A stretch of 64,000 bases of DNA, taken from the NCBI GenBank assembly GCA_016195405.1, contig JACPZP010000031.1, positions 28,867 through 92,866 of the forward strand, given 5' to 3'. Source of the stretch: Planctomycetota bacterium (GTDB lineage: Bacteria > Planctomycetota > Planctomycetia > Gemmatales > Gemmataceae). Made by a program: the position numbers and the translations under genes. This document shows positions 25,077 to 35,922 of this stretch, piece by piece. Within the stretch, counting starts at the first letter, position 1. Each line of letters begins with the position of its first letter. The notes under the pieces were generated by a model, which saw nothing but the letters and a program-made list of their open reading frames with translations, did no database searches and was not told where the DNA came from.

Positions 25077-26084
25077 TTATGGCAATCGGCGCCAGCGGGT
25101 CGCTTCCAGAGTGTGCAACGTCAACCACGACACCAGCGCCAGGGCAGCAAACACCGCGAATCCTTCGTGATAGCGGCGATATTGAAAGCTCTCGATCCGG
25201 TCGCGCTCGAGTTTGTCAATCGCCGCGATCGCTTCGGCTAACGCTCTGCCGTCCCGCGCCTGGAAATGGTTGCCGCCGCTGATGCGCGCGATTTCCTCCA
25301 AAGAATTCTGAGCCTTGGCCGCGGCGTCTTTGTCCGGAGGATTCTCCGACTCGCTGCCCGCTTCGATCGCGTACACGGGGATGCCGAGGTTGCCGGCGAG
25401 TTGGGCAGCCTGGCGTGGCGTCAAGGCGGGAGGGGGCACGTTGCTTTCGCCGTCGGTCAAAAAAATCACGATCTTGTGCCGCGTGGGGGCCTTTTGCAGC
25501 ATGGCGACGGTCCAGGCGATAGCGTCGCCTGGATTGGTTGTCGCCTCGCCCGCCACGGTGCGGGCTTCTTCACTGTCGAGCAATTGGAGAAGGCTGGCGT
25601 AATCGAGCGTCAACGGACAAACGGTGTCGGGATGGGCGGCAAAGGTCACCAGTCCGATCAGATCGTTGTGCCGAGGCTCAATGCGAACGCCGCCCGGTCC
25701 CGCGCCGCCAAAGACGAACATGCGGAAGATTCGTTTGACTGCATCCAGGCGCGACAAGAGTTTTTCGTCCCAGAAAAAATCACGCTCATTCATGCTGGCG
25801 CTGACATCGACCACCATGGCGATGGCGATCCCTTCGGTCGGCAGGCGACTCGAATTGTCGGGCCAGCGTGGGCCGGCCAGAGCGACGACAAGGAACAAAA
25901 GGCCGGCGCCACGCAAGACGATCCCCCAAAGGCGGGCGCGCCGGCTTCGGCCCGGCGGCAGGCTTGCAACGATTTGGGTGGCTGAAAAACGCAGCGCGGC
26001 GGGCGGCCGGCGCATCCACAACCACAGCGTCGGCGGCACCAGGACAAGCAGCAAGAGAAATGCGGGATTCGCGAACGTAGGCAT
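25077..26084 (-). CDS. VWA-domain membrane protein (BatA-like)
   Basis: 335 residues. The N-terminus has the Bat pattern (FANPAFLLLLVLVPPTLWLWM, then LWGIVLRGAGLLFLVVALAGP). A von Willebrand A domain follows with the MIDAS DVSASM and FLTDGES; one C-terminal helix (FAVFAALALVSWLTL) ends it. It binds divalent metal and probably protein partners at the membrane. First gene of the four-gene Bat-like set. ATG 26084 is used; a TTG six codons upstream is possible. Its stop abuts the palindromic element. Confidence 0.88.
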   Translation of the reverse strand: MPTFANPAFLLLLVLVPPTLWLWMRRPPAALRFSATQIVASLPPGRSRRARLWGIVLRGAGLLFLVVALAGPRWPDNSSRLPTEGIAIAMVVDVSASMNERDFFWDEKLLSRLDAVKRIFRMFVFGGAGPGGVRIEPRHNDLIGLVTFAAHPDTVCPLTLDYASLLQLLDSEEARTVAGEATTNPGDAIAWTVAMLQKAPTRHKIVIFLTDGESNVPPPALTPRQAAQLAGNLGIPVYAIEAGSESENPPDKDAAAKAQNSLEEIARISGGNHFQARDGRALAEAIAAIDKLERDRIESFQYRRYHEGFAVFAALALVSWLTLHTLEATRWRRLP

Positions 26085-26441
26085 GAGCAGTTTGAGCGTC
26101 AAATACTATGCCGATTGCAGCGGCCGCTGCTTTTCGAGCAACGAATCGCCGTATTCCCAAGGGGGGGCAGGGGATAACACCGTGGCAATTACCATCGGCC
26201 GCGGCGGCTGCGGCAGAGTTTGTTTTTTTATGAACAAGGATCGAGCATGACCGGCGAAGATTTGACCTGTGGTGAGCGATACAGTCGTCATCTTCGGTAG
26301 ACCGGCCCTGGATTGCCTGCGTTTTTTCTTTGTTGCGATCCCGGAAGGCTGATAGACTTCATGTAATCTTCCCATACCGCCTGAATATTCGAACTATGCC
26401 AGCGAAGATTCCATAGAGTCTCCGTGCCGGAGGTGTTAGCC
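26085..26441. other. Divergent intergenic region upstream of the Bat-like operon
   Basis: A 357-base gap between divergent genes with no gene or clear repeat. It must hold the Bat-operon promoter (minus) and that of the 26442 gene (plus). A T-rich stretch at 26221-26229 and AT-rich sequence around 26380 are the only features I note. Confidence 0.4.
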
Positions 26442-27203
26442 ATGGCCGAAGCCGCAATTCGAAGCAAGCAGCGCGAAACATCGGGCGCCCGTTCCGACGC
26501 CGGTCTCCCACCCCTGAAAGTCAGCTACTACTCGCGCATGAAGCAGGCGCGGGTCTATCCCGTGACTGTGTCCTGGCCGCAGGACGGCAAGGGCGGAGGC
26601 GGCAAGAAGATCACAGTGCGGCTGTTGGCGGCGGGGGCGCAGGTCGTGCCCTCGGAACACACGATTGAGCCCGCGGCGACCGCTACTTTTTACGTCACGC
26701 CCCTGGCGCGCGGGTGGCTTGGAGCGGAGCGCGTTGAAGTCCTGCATGAGGGCCGCAAGATTCAAGAAATTCCGATGGCGACAAATGTCGTCAGCCGACG
26801 AAGCGTGTGCGTCTTGCTATTCCTGACGATCTTTCTTCCATGGTTTATCCTTACTTACCTCAAGTATGGACCGATCCGGGATGACATCAGTCACGCTGAC
26901 GCGGCCGGCAACAAACTCGCGATACCGAACGTCATTCGCATTGAGCGATTTATTTACGCCAATCTTCCTGCGTTGCCGGACGTGGAGTTCGTGCGCGACC
27001 AGAAATGGCTGCAGGAGGGTTACAATATCTATGTGCCTCAGTTGCTTGCCGGCACCATTGGAGACATAATTCGCTTCTCGCGCGAGCAACCGCTTGCGTT
27101 CATTGTCTTTTGCGTTTTTCTCGTGTTGACGCTTCTCGCCGCCTTGACGACCCGCGACAAGACGAAACGCGCCTGGAGCAAACGGCTCGTGGTAGAGGAC
27201 TGA
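26442..27203 (+). CDS. Two-helix membrane protein of unknown function
   Basis: 253 residues. The N-terminal ~110 residues look like a small beta domain (ARVYPVTVSWPQ, KKITVRLLAAGAQVVPSEHTIEP, ATFYVTPLARGWLGAERVEV) resembling extracytoplasmic stalk domains. Two membrane helices follow, VCVLLFLTIFLPWFILTYL and LAFIVFCVFLVLTLLAAL, separated by a loop of about 70 residues. ATG 26442 is chosen because GGAGG lies nine bases upstream. No family is recognised. A HAD-hydrolase gene follows after 11 bases. Confidence 0.65.
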   Translation: MAEAAIRSKQRETSGARSDAGLPPLKVSYYSRMKQARVYPVTVSWPQDGKGGGGKKITVRLLAAGAQVVPSEHTIEPAATATFYVTPLARGWLGAERVEVLHEGRKIQEIPMATNVVSRRSVCVLLFLTIFLPWFILTYLKYGPIRDDISHADAAGNKLAIPNVIRIERFIYANLPALPDVEFVRDQKWLQEGYNIYVPQLLAGTIGDIIRFSREQPLAFIVFCVFLVLTLLAALTTRDKTKRAWSKRLVVED

Positions 27204-27214
27204 GAATTGCCGTC

Positions 27215-27877
27215 ATGGCGGATTACAAGGCGGTATTCTTCGACGCGGTCGGAACCCTGATCCATCCCGAACCGTCGGCGACGCACGTCTATTTCGAAGT
27301 CGGCCGCCGCTTCGGAACCCGCCACACGCCAGACGAAATTGCCGTCCGCTTTCTTCAAGCTTTCCGGCAACAGGAAGACTTGGATCGGACGCAAGCTTGG
27401 CGAACTAGCGAGGAGCGCGAACTACGCCGCTGGCGCGACATCGTCGGCTACGTTTTCGATGACGTGACGGAGCGCGACTCCTGCTTCGCCGAGCTTTACA
27501 CTCATTTTGCCCAGCCCACGTCATGGCGGCTCGATTCGGCGCTTGAACTCTTGGTGGAGCGAATTCAACAGCCGGGTCTCATTCTCGGTCTCGCCTCCAA
27601 TTACGATTCCCGGCTGCGCTCGGTCCTGGCGGGTTTTCCAATATTGGCGAAGTTTCAGCACGTCGTCATCAGCAGCGAGATCGGCTATCGCAAACCGGCG
27701 CCGGAGTTCTTTCGGCGGCTCACGGACCTGACCAAGTCCAGTCCCGACAAAATCCTCTATGTCGGCGACGATCCCGTAAGCGATTTTGAAGCCGCCCGCG
27801 CCGCCGGCTTGGATGCCATGCTGATCGAGAAGCCGGCCGGCTTGAAGGCGCTTGGCGAAAAGCTCGCCGGCGCTTGA
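27215..27877 (+). CDS. HAD-superfamily hydrolase
   Basis: 220 residues with HAD motifs: motif I FFDAVGTL (nucleophile Asp; the second acidic residue is replaced by Val, as in HDHD3-like members), motif II in LGLASNYD, Lys in GYRKPAPEFF, and motif IV YVGDDPVSDFEAARAAG. The replaced second Asp suggests a divergent phosphatase or dehalogenase-like activity. Substrate unknown. ATG 27215 begins the conserved domain and lies 11 bases past the preceding stop. Confidence 0.88.
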   Translation: MADYKAVFFDAVGTLIHPEPSATHVYFEVGRRFGTRHTPDEIAVRFLQAFRQQEDLDRTQAWRTSEERELRRWRDIVGYVFDDVTERDSCFAELYTHFAQPTSWRLDSALELLVERIQQPGLILGLASNYDSRLRSVLAGFPILAKFQHVVISSEIGYRKPAPEFFRRLTDLTKSSPDKILYVGDDPVSDFEAARAAGLDAMLIEKPAGLKALGEKLAGA

Positions 27878-27986
27878 CAGCGCCCGCCGCCGCTGAGAAA
27901 CTCCAACAAATCTAGCCGACTTCCGATTAGGAACTTCGTCGCCAACGTCCAACCTTAGAGGCCCAAAAGGGCGGAGAGAGAGTGTC

Positions 27987-28352
27987 ATGATCACCGGCGT
28001 CCACACCATGTTTTACTCGTCCAAGGCCGACGAGCTGCGAGCGTTTATCCGGGACAAGCTTCGCTTCCCGTACACCGACGTCCAAGAAGGTTGGCTGATT
28101 TTCGACTTGCCCGACGCGGAGATGGGCTGCCATCCCGCGGAGAAAGACGGACCGCCTTCCGGCACGCCGCACATCTCGTTTTACTGCGACGACATCAACA
28201 AGACGGTGGCCGAGTTGCAAAGCCGCGGCGTCGAATTCACCGGCGACGTGAAAGACATGGGCTACGGCCTGGTGACGCACTTCCGTATGCCCGGCGACTT
28301 CGAGGTGCAACTCTACCAGCCGCGCTACCAGCGAAACCCCACACGAAAATGA
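27987..28352 (+). CDS. VOC (glyoxalase/bleomycin resistance) superfamily protein
   Basis: 121 residues forming one glyoxalase-type module: GVHTMFYSSKADELRAFIRDKLRF at the start, a beta-strand pair with GWLIFDLPDAEMGCHP, the central His in GTPHISFYCDDI, and the closing FEVQLYQPRY. Metal ligands can be matched to H6, E42 or H46, H61 and E107, but a function cannot be assigned. It precedes a secreted TIGR03067-type gene by seven bases. Confidence 0.8.
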   Translation: MITGVHTMFYSSKADELRAFIRDKLRFPYTDVQEGWLIFDLPDAEMGCHPAEKDGPPSGTPHISFYCDDINKTVAELQSRGVEFTGDVKDMGYGLVTHFRMPGDFEVQLYQPRYQRNPTRK

Positions 28353-28359
28353 GGTTGTC

Positions 28360-28806
28360 ATGCGAATGATTTGCGTCTGTCTTTTGGCATGTCTTCTCAC
28401 GGGAGCCAGCCTGGCCGGCGGCTCCGACGTCGTCAAAAAAGACCTGAAAGCCTTGCAAGGCGCCTGGGCGGTGGAGGCGCTGGAATTCAACGGCAAGGAT
28501 TTGGCCGGCAAGCACAAATTGACGTTCATCTTCAAGGACGACGTCGCGACCATCGAAGGCGACGACGCGGTCCAGAAAGAATACGCCAAGATCGGCTTCA
28601 AGCTCGACCCGAGCACCAACCCCAAGTGCCTCGACATCACGGTGGCCGGCGGAGTGCAGAAGGACGCCAAGATCGAGGGCATTTACGAGCTGAAGGGCGA
28701 CGAGTTGCGGCTCTGCGTGCTGGTCTTCGGCAACGAGCGACCCACGGAGTTCAAATCGCCCGGTGGCTCCAGCATCGCGCTCTTGACGCTCAAACGAAAG
28801 AAGTGA
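28360..28806 (+). CDS. TIGR03067-type secreted planctomycete protein
   Basis: 148 residues with a signal peptide (MICVCLLACLLTGASLAGG) and the domain typical of planctomycetes: LKALQGAWAVEALEFNGKDL, LTFIFKDDVATIEG, a KLDPSTNPKCLDI segment and GIYELKGDELRLCVL...RPTEF. These lipocalin-like secreted proteins have no known function and occur in many copies in these genomes, supporting the taxonomic guess. It converges with the 28823 gene. Confidence 0.88.
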   Translation: MRMICVCLLACLLTGASLAGGSDVVKKDLKALQGAWAVEALEFNGKDLAGKHKLTFIFKDDVATIEGDDAVQKEYAKIGFKLDPSTNPKCLDITVAGGVQKDAKIEGIYELKGDELRLCVLVFGNERPTEFKSPGGSSIALLTLKRKK

Positions 28807-28822
28807 CTCCTCGTCTTGGCCG

Positions 28823-29575
28823 CTACTTACTGCCGAACAGCTTCCCCAGGCTGATGCGCACTTCCTTGGTGTCGGCGGCTTTGACAACGGCGGCGTTGGC
28901 CTTTTCGAGCAGCTTGCGCTCCAAGGACGGCCGCCACTGCTGCAGGCCGCTGTGAAGCGCCTCGCCCATCAGTTTCGCGCCCGAGCCGCCGATGCCGCCT
29001 AGATGCTCGACCACCAAATCGTCGTGACTCACTTCCGCTTTCACGACGCGAAGGCGAAATACGGTGTCGGGCAGGAACGACTTGCCTTCTTCCAGCCGAA
29101 GCGTGGCCTCGCAGTCCATGGCCAGCTTGAGCTTGAGCCTTGCCTTGACGCCGCCGCTGTAAAGGCGCACGCCTCGCTCCCAGATTTGTTCTTCGGCATC
29201 GACGCCGACCAAGAGAGACACTTGTCCCTTGAAAGTGAGTCGATCGCCGCCCTCGTTCTTGAGATCGGAGAACTTGAGGTCGAGCGTGTGCAGGGCGTCG
29301 CGGGCAGTGATGCGTACTTTACGCCAGGTGCCGTCGTTGCGGGGAACCTTGACGACCCGCGCTCGAAGGCCGTGCCACTCGAGGGCATGGGCCGTCATCG
29401 CTTGGTGTCCCCAGTTGGTGCTTTTTTCGTAGAGCGGATCGGGGAGATGGTCGATCAAAATGGGTTTGAGCAGACCGCCCAGCGCCGCCAAAGAATCGTC
29501 CGGCGGCGGCGTCTGGGCAAACGCGGCGCTTAGGGCAAGCGTCGCAACAACCAACGAAAAGACGCGAATCATCAT
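28823..29575 (-). CDS. Exported protein of unknown function
   Basis: 250 residues. A signal peptide (IRVFSLVVATLALSAAFAQT) is followed by a beta-rich region with amphipathic strands (ALEWHGLRARVVKVPRN, RLTFKGQVSLLVGVDAEEQIWERGVRLYSGG) and a C-terminal helix (LERKLLEKANAAVVKAADTK). I recognise no family. Start 29575 follows GGGAG at seven bases; two ATG codons are adjacent. It converges on the TIGR03067-type gene and a small inverted repeat (GTGGCATGCC/GGCGTGCCAC) lies upstream at 29608-29631. Confidence 0.65.
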   Translation of the reverse strand: MMIRVFSLVVATLALSAAFAQTPPPDDSLAALGGLLKPILIDHLPDPLYEKSTNWGHQAMTAHALEWHGLRARVVKVPRNDGTWRKVRITARDALHTLDLKFSDLKNEGGDRLTFKGQVSLLVGVDAEEQIWERGVRLYSGGVKARLKLKLAMDCEATLRLEEGKSFLPDTVFRLRVVKAEVSHDDLVVEHLGGIGGSGAKLMGEALHSGLQQWRPSLERKLLEKANAAVVKAADTKEVRISLGKLFGSK

Positions 29576-29698
29576 CAACAGCTCCCTCGCAACCCACCTG
29601 AGTTGAGTGGCATGCCCTTCGGCGTGCCACCCAACGCGAGCGGGCGGGAAAAGGCTCATAATTCTATCGGCCGATTCCCGCAAGTGGAGCCATGACGA

Positions 29699-30256
29699 CT
29701 ACTTTCCGCGGCCGAAACCGGTTAACTCTAAGGCAAACTTGCCTCCCGCGAAGGAAGATTCCGATCGGACCAGGCCGTTCACGGGAATCTCCCGGTTAAT
29801 CCAGACTTTCGTCGTAGTCTCAATCGTTTTGCCCTTCAGGTCCGAAGTCGTCTTAAAGCTTATCCACTCGCATTCGAGCTTCTTATTGGCAACTTCGATG
29901 GTCTCTTTGCCGCTTTCGAGTTTCTCGACTTTGGCTTTATCCTTACCAATGGACTTAAGCGGGTCCACAAGCTCATCGAGTGAGATCTGTTTTTCAGTGC
30001 TGGGACGGGTCTTGCCGTCGACCGTCATTTCAATCCGGATAGTCACTTTCTTGTCGTCCACGGCCTTAACGGTTTGCTTGACAATGACATCCTTGATCTT
30101 CACATCCTTGGCGCCAAACGTATTCGTTTGCTTGTACTCGACCCAATCGCCGACCTTGGCCTTGGCGCCGGTCTGCGAATGGACCGTCCAGCCGGCGACG
30201 GCCAGCACCACGACGGCCATCAGAATGTTGCGGGTGAGCATAATGCGAGTCTGCAT
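29699..30256 (-). CDS. Exported protein of unknown function
   Basis: 185 residues with a signal peptide (TRNILMAVVVLAVAGWTVHS). The mature part is beta-rich and charged (VGDWVEYKQTNTFGAKDVKIKDVIVKQTVKAVDDKKVTIRIEM) and ends near KVWINREIPVNGLVRSESSFAGGKFALELTGFG, a pattern reminiscent of lipoprotein-carrier-like secreted domains of planctomycetes, without a firm family match. ATG 30256 is chosen because GGGAG lies five bases upstream. Confidence 0.65.
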   Translation of the reverse strand: MQTRIMLTRNILMAVVVLAVAGWTVHSQTGAKAKVGDWVEYKQTNTFGAKDVKIKDVIVKQTVKAVDDKKVTIRIEMTVDGKTRPSTEKQISLDELVDPLKSIGKDKAKVEKLESGKETIEVANKKLECEWISFKTTSDLKGKTIETTTKVWINREIPVNGLVRSESSFAGGKFALELTGFGRGK

Positions 30257-30292
30257 GAATACTCCCATGGATTATGGATTGGGCGAAGTTTG

Positions 30293-31770
<1,478 letters not shown>

Positions 31771-31774
<4 letters not shown>

Positions 31775-32340
31775 TTTGCGGACGGACCGAGAGGCGGCAA
31801 GCCGATGCGCGGCAACGCTTTCAGGATATCGGCGATGGCGGCGTCGTTGAGTTCGCCGGCGCGGTAGGCATAGTTCGCCACCACGCGCTGCTTCACCGAC
31901 AACAGGATCGTCACGTCGGCTTCGCGGGCAAGCAGATAAGTGGGCGGACCGACTTCGTCTTCGAAGACGCTGAGGGGCACATTGCCGGTGGCGTGCTTCT
32001 TGCTCCACTGCACGACTTTTGGGTCAATCGTCTGCTGATCTTCAGCTAGAAAAGTGACCCAGATACGCATGTCTTTGTGATCGGCGAGCGACTTGTCGAG
32101 CTTGTGGACCAGCTTGCCTAAAGGCTCGGAGAGCTGGCGGGCGAAAAGGATGACCGCCGGCCGATCCGCCGCTTCGCAGATGAAGCAGTGCGATTGTCCG
32201 CGCTGTGGCCCAACGGCGACGATGGAAATGTATGGCCCGGGCCGCTGCTTCTCGCGCAGGCCGGATTTGCAAGGGGCGTCGTCGGCTAGTCCGAGAGGGG
32301 GCAAGAGCAACGATAGTGCAAGCACATGCAGGAGTTTCAT
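31771..32340 (-). CDS. Exported thioredoxin-like protein of unknown function
   Basis: 189 residues with a signal peptide (LLHVLALSLLLPPLGLA). The mature part has a Cys pair in HCFICEAADRPAVILFAR and a thioredoxin-like order of strands and helices (RIWVTFLAEDQQTID, PLSVFEDEVGPPTYLLAREADVTILLSVKQRVVANYAY). No classic CxxC active site is present apart from CFIC, so a redox role is only possible. It is coupled to rhaB, which may reflect gene order rather than function. Confidence 0.6.
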
Positions 32341-32361
32341 AAACGCTCACCAAGCCCCTCT

Positions 32362-33969
32362 TCAATTCGAGCCGTCGATTTCGGGGAGTTTCTGGCCGCG
32401 CAGGTCGGCGAGTTCGATCTGGATGCAGCCGGCGTCGGCGCGGCGCCATGCCCGCGCGGCGACCTCGGCGAAACGAATGGCTTCCTCGCTACGGCCCTGG
32501 CGCTCGCAAATCACCTGCATGCCTAAGGCGCCTCGGACCGAACCGGTGTCGTGAGCGAGCGCTTCCAGAAACGCCTCTTCGGCGGTTTCGAGCCGTCCTG
32601 ATTTGAGCGCGGCCAAACCCCACGCCTCCATGTAATAGGCGCCATGGCCCCAGGCATGATGGCGGTAGTCGTCCTTGGTCTTCTCCACCGTACGGGCAAG
32701 CAGCTTCAGTCCACCATCGGCAGCCCCGGTTAAGGCCATCAGCGTCCCTTGCGCTTCCCAGAGCCTCAGCTCGAGATCGCGGTCAGTACGTTTCGTCTGG
32801 TATCCTTGTTGCAGGACTGCCACCTCGGGAATCGCGCGTTCGATTTCACCCTTCTTCAAGTAGACGAGGGCTCGCATGTAGGCGGCTGTCAGCTTGTCGG
32901 TCTTGGCGGTCTGCTCGGCCAGCGCCAAAGCAGCCGGATAATCACGCTCGGCCAAGTTCATGCGGAACCAGAGATTGCGATGCGTGAGCTTGCAGTCTTC
33001 GGAGAGCTTCTTAATCTTTTTCGCCTCGGTGAAGCGCCCGTCGTGGGTCAGCGAAATCATCAAGGTTTCCAGATGATGGCTGAATTGCCAGTCGTCCTTC
33101 GCTTCGACGCCCTGCGCCTTGTGGTAAGCCTTTTCCAGCTCGATTGCATGGGCCGACCGGTCGGTGGTCTTGTCCCATCGGCCGATGCGCATAGCTAGGT
33201 GGGCCTGCATGTGGAAGGCGTGCGGTATCCCGGGGGACGACTGAATGTAGCCTTCCGCGTGCTGCCAACCGAGGGCCGGCCGACGAATGTTCTCGTAATG
33301 GTGCACCAGCTCGTGGTTGGCGCCGGGATGGAGCGGATTGACCTTGAGCAGCGCCTTGTAATAAGGGACGCCGGCGTTGGGACCATCGGCGACTTGGGCG
33401 CGGCAGAACCAGCCTTCTTCGTCGTCCTCATACAGGGTCAATAATTCGTCGAGCGATTTGGCGGCTTCCTGGCGGCGCTTGTCGGGCGCGACGCCCTCGA
33501 ACATCCCCTTCTCTTTCAGCCGGGCGGTGATGAGCAAGCTTTCCGCATGGCTCGCCTTGGGGAGAAGCGCCTGGGCCTTCTTGAGCGCCTCGGCGTGATT
33601 GTTCTTGCCCCATTTCTCGATGGCCCGGCTCAGTCCCCACCAGGCCATGGCACAGTTGGGGTCGTGCTTGGCCGCGGTGTCGAAGGATCGCGCCGCTTCC
33701 ATGTAGACGTATGAATACAAGTAGCCGAGCCCTTGATCGAAATACGCTTGGCATTCGGGTGAACTGGTGGTGACGTGGTACTTGAGCAGGCACAGATCGG
33801 GAATCAATTTGGCGGGAAACAGTTTGCTGAGGGGCAGCTTGTCGGGATCGTCCTTCGGTTTGGCTTTGGCGGGTGCTTTGTTAGTTTCCTTGTTGGGCTC
33901 CTGCGCGACCGCCTGAGTCAGCGCAAGGACAAGGGTCCAGACCACAGCGAGGCAACAGCGGGAGAGCAT
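32362..33969 (-). CDS. Exported TPR-repeat protein
   Basis: 535 residues with a signal peptide (CCLAVVWTLVLALTQAVAQ) and a Lys/Pro-rich linker. TPR repeats follow throughout, for example YFDQGLGYLYSYVYMEAARSFDTAAKHDPNCAMAWWGLSRAIE, VNPLHPGANHELVHHYEN and ETAEEAFLEALAHDTGSVRGALGMQVICERQGRSEEAIRFAEVAARA. It is a protein-protein interaction scaffold in the periplasm or cell wall; the partners are unknown. ATG 33969 opens the signal peptide. It lies 22 bases upstream of the thioredoxin-like gene on the same strand, so a three-gene transcript with rhaB is likely. Confidence 0.8.
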   Translation of the reverse strand: MLSRCCLAVVWTLVLALTQAVAQEPNKETNKAPAKAKPKDDPDKLPLSKLFPAKLIPDLCLLKYHVTTSSPECQAYFDQGLGYLYSYVYMEAARSFDTAAKHDPNCAMAWWGLSRAIEKWGKNNHAEALKKAQALLPKASHAESLLITARLKEKGMFEGVAPDKRRQEAAKSLDELLTLYEDDEEGWFCRAQVADGPNAGVPYYKALLKVNPLHPGANHELVHHYENIRRPALGWQHAEGYIQSSPGIPHAFHMQAHLAMRIGRWDKTTDRSAHAIELEKAYHKAQGVEAKDDWQFSHHLETLMISLTHDGRFTEAKKIKKLSEDCKLTHRNLWFRMNLAERDYPAALALAEQTAKTDKLTAAYMRALVYLKKGEIERAIPEVAVLQQGYQTKRTDRDLELRLWEAQGTLMALTGAADGGLKLLARTVEKTKDDYRHHAWGHGAYYMEAWGLAALKSGRLETAEEAFLEALAHDTGSVRGALGMQVICERQGRSEEAIRFAEVAARAWRRADAGCIQIELADLRGQKLPEIDGSN

Positions 33970-34114
33970 GGTTCGGTTCCGCGGTGTGGGGTGGGAGTTT
34001 TCATAAGCCATTGTAATCGGAATCCTGACCGTGTCAGTAAGAATTCCTCAAATCTGGACGCCTTTTCTGGGCGAGTCATCCAGCCGTAGCGTAGATTCCA
34101 CCTGGCGGATTCGT

Positions 34115-34173
34115 CGGATTGTTTCAGCGACATGCCGGATTGTATCTGTCCCATCGCGTCTCTGAAACCATTT
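34115..34173. repeat. Dispersed repeat copy A (CGGATTGTTTCAGCGA ... CTGAAACCATTT)
   Basis: This segment shares CGGATTGTTTCAGCGA, TGTATCTGTCCCA and CTGAAACCATTT, in the same order, with 45017-45139. It has one repeat unit here, versus four there, and lies in the ~305-base gap between the TPR-protein and UppP genes (33970-34274), which otherwise shows nothing I can assign. Confidence 0.75.
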
Positions 34174-34274
34174 GCCTAAAATGCACTTCCAACAGCAGTT
34201 ACGTCTGCAAAGTTGCTTCAACGGCCTCTGAAGCAATCGCTTGGCCGCGGCGCACGCGTGTTCCTCCCAATTAG

Positions 34275-35048
34275 TTATCGCATTACGAAGTACCAAAACG
34301 CCGCCGCGGCAACGATTCGATAAACGCCGAAGCCGATAAAAGTGTTGTTTTTGATGAAGCGCAGGAAGCCATGAATCGCGAGCATCGCCACGACGAAGGA
34401 CACGACGGTCCCGATCGCGAGAAGAGCAAGCTGTTCGCCGCTGAATTGCAAAGACGTGTCGAGCAGTTTTCGGCCGCTGGCGGCGACCATGGTCGGCGCC
34501 GCGAGCAGGAATGAAAACTCAACAATCGTTTGGCGTTTGATCCCGAGCGCGAGGCCGCCGAGGATGGTCGCTCCGGCGCGCGAGACGCCGGGAATCATCG
34601 CGACGCTTTGCGCCAGGCCAATGCAGACCGCCTTCCAATAGGGCAGCTTGGCATTGTCGTCCTCGGAATCCAGGCGTTCGCCGTGAAGCAACTCGAAGAC
34701 GATGAGAACGACGCCGCCGATCGCCAGCGCCCAAAGGGCTACGACATCATCTTCGAGGAGGCCGCGGATTCTCTTGTAAAACAGCGCGCCCAGAATGGCG
34801 GTTGGAACGAAGGCCGCCAAGACACGGGCCAGCACTTGCCATTCGACCAGGAATTTCCGCCAATAGAGGACCACCACCGAGGCGATGGCCCCGCACTGGA
34901 TGACGACGTCGAAAGTTGTGACGAAATCGTTTTCCTTATTGATGCCTTGGAGCGTCTCGGCAAGCATGAGGTGTGCCGTGGATGAAATCGGCAGAAATTC
35001 CGTCAGCCCTTCGACGATGCCCAAGATGAGGGCCTGGTAATAATTCAT
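34275..35048 (-). CDS. uppP: Undecaprenyl-diphosphatase
   Basis: 257 residues with the UppP/BacA signatures: the N-terminal (E/Q)-rich catalytic motif GIVEGLTEFLPISSTAHL and the second motif PGVSRAGATILGGLALGI, both in an eight-helix membrane protein. It dephosphorylates undecaprenyl diphosphate to recycle the peptidoglycan/polysaccharide carrier. It is preceded by a PAP2-like gene with a 10-base gap, so the pair is one transcript of lipid-carrier phosphatases. Confidence 0.95.
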   Translation of the reverse strand: MNYYQALILGIVEGLTEFLPISSTAHLMLAETLQGINKENDFVTTFDVVIQCGAIASVVVLYWRKFLVEWQVLARVLAAFVPTAILGALFYKRIRGLLEDDVVALWALAIGGVVLIVFELLHGERLDSEDDNAKLPYWKAVCIGLAQSVAMIPGVSRAGATILGGLALGIKRQTIVEFSFLLAAPTMVAASGRKLLDTSLQFSGEQLALLAIGTVVSFVVAMLAIHGFLRFIKNNTFIGFGVYRIVAAAAFWYFVMR

Positions 35049-35058
35049 CCCTTATCCC

Positions 35059-35631
35059 TTATGCCGTGGTCACGGGCAAGGCCGCCGGACGGGTCCCAAA
35101 GTGTTTGGCCAGGAGAGCCAGGGCCGCGCCGCCCGCCAGCCCCGCCAGGATATCCGTCAAAAAATGCAAAGACAGAATAAGCTGTGTCATGCATACGACA
35201 AGAATTGCGAGGAGCGCCAGCGCGGAAAAGCCGAGCGTCAGTCGTTTTCGAAAGCCGGCGGACTCGAGCGCCATTGCCAGAGCCAACCAGGAGTATGTCG
35301 ACAAAAGGACCGCGCGGGCGGGAAAGCTGCTCGCCATATTCTGGGCGGCAACAAAGCGTTGCGCATCGTTGGGCCGTCGCCTCTCCGTCGCCAGATTGAG
35401 TCCCTCAGCCAACCCCACAGCGATCACGAAACACACCGCGATGACCAAACTGGAGCGAAATCGTCCAGCCAACAACGCGATAGCGACGGCCGCCAATGCG
35501 ACGGCGGCCACTACCCAGTAGGTCCCCAAGAAGGTTAGGGATTTGAACAACTCAAGAAGCGCGGAGTCGGGCTTGAATTCATGAGAAAAGAAAGCATACG
35601 TGCCGTGATCGAGTTTGCGCAATCCCTCCAT
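35059..35631 (-). CDS. PAP2-like membrane protein with degenerate catalytic motifs
   Basis: 190 residues, six predicted membrane helices, in the PAP2 (type 2 phosphatidic acid phosphatase) layout. The three motifs are altered: motif 1 reads ERRRPND with Asn at the usual Lys position; motif 2 (SGH) reads SSFPARA, lacking the catalytic His; motif 3 reads TQLILSLHFLTDILAG, with Gln replacing Arg but keeping H and D. It may have lost hydrolase activity or be a divergent binding/transport protein. ATG 35631 follows AAGGA. It is upstream of uppP and probably co-transcribed. Confidence 0.7.
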   Translation of the reverse strand: MEGLRKLDHGTYAFFSHEFKPDSALLELFKSLTFLGTYWVVAAVALAAVAIALLAGRFRSSLVIAVCFVIAVGLAEGLNLATERRRPNDAQRFVAAQNMASSFPARAVLLSTYSWLALAMALESAGFRKRLTLGFSALALLAILVVCMTQLILSLHFLTDILAGLAGGAALALLAKHFGTRPAALPVTTA

Positions 35632-35922
35632 GTCGTGGTCCTTCTCCGAAAGCAGGCTGGCAGCGTTATCCTGAGTTGCGCCGGCTGCTTGATTGACAGC
35701 ACCCAGCGCGACAGATTATACTTTATGAGACAATTGCCACGCGGGCGTCTTCGGGCTAATCATCTCTAGGTCCCTTGGAGGCGCCCGGCTGGAGCCGTCC
35801 GGCCCGAATTCAATCCCCAGCATATCCGGGGTGGCGTCGGCCAAAAGTGCTGTGTCGTGGAGCAGGGAACAGCAGGATACGTTTCCCGGGAGGGGCGGGC
35901 CATTAGCCCGTGACGTTCACGA

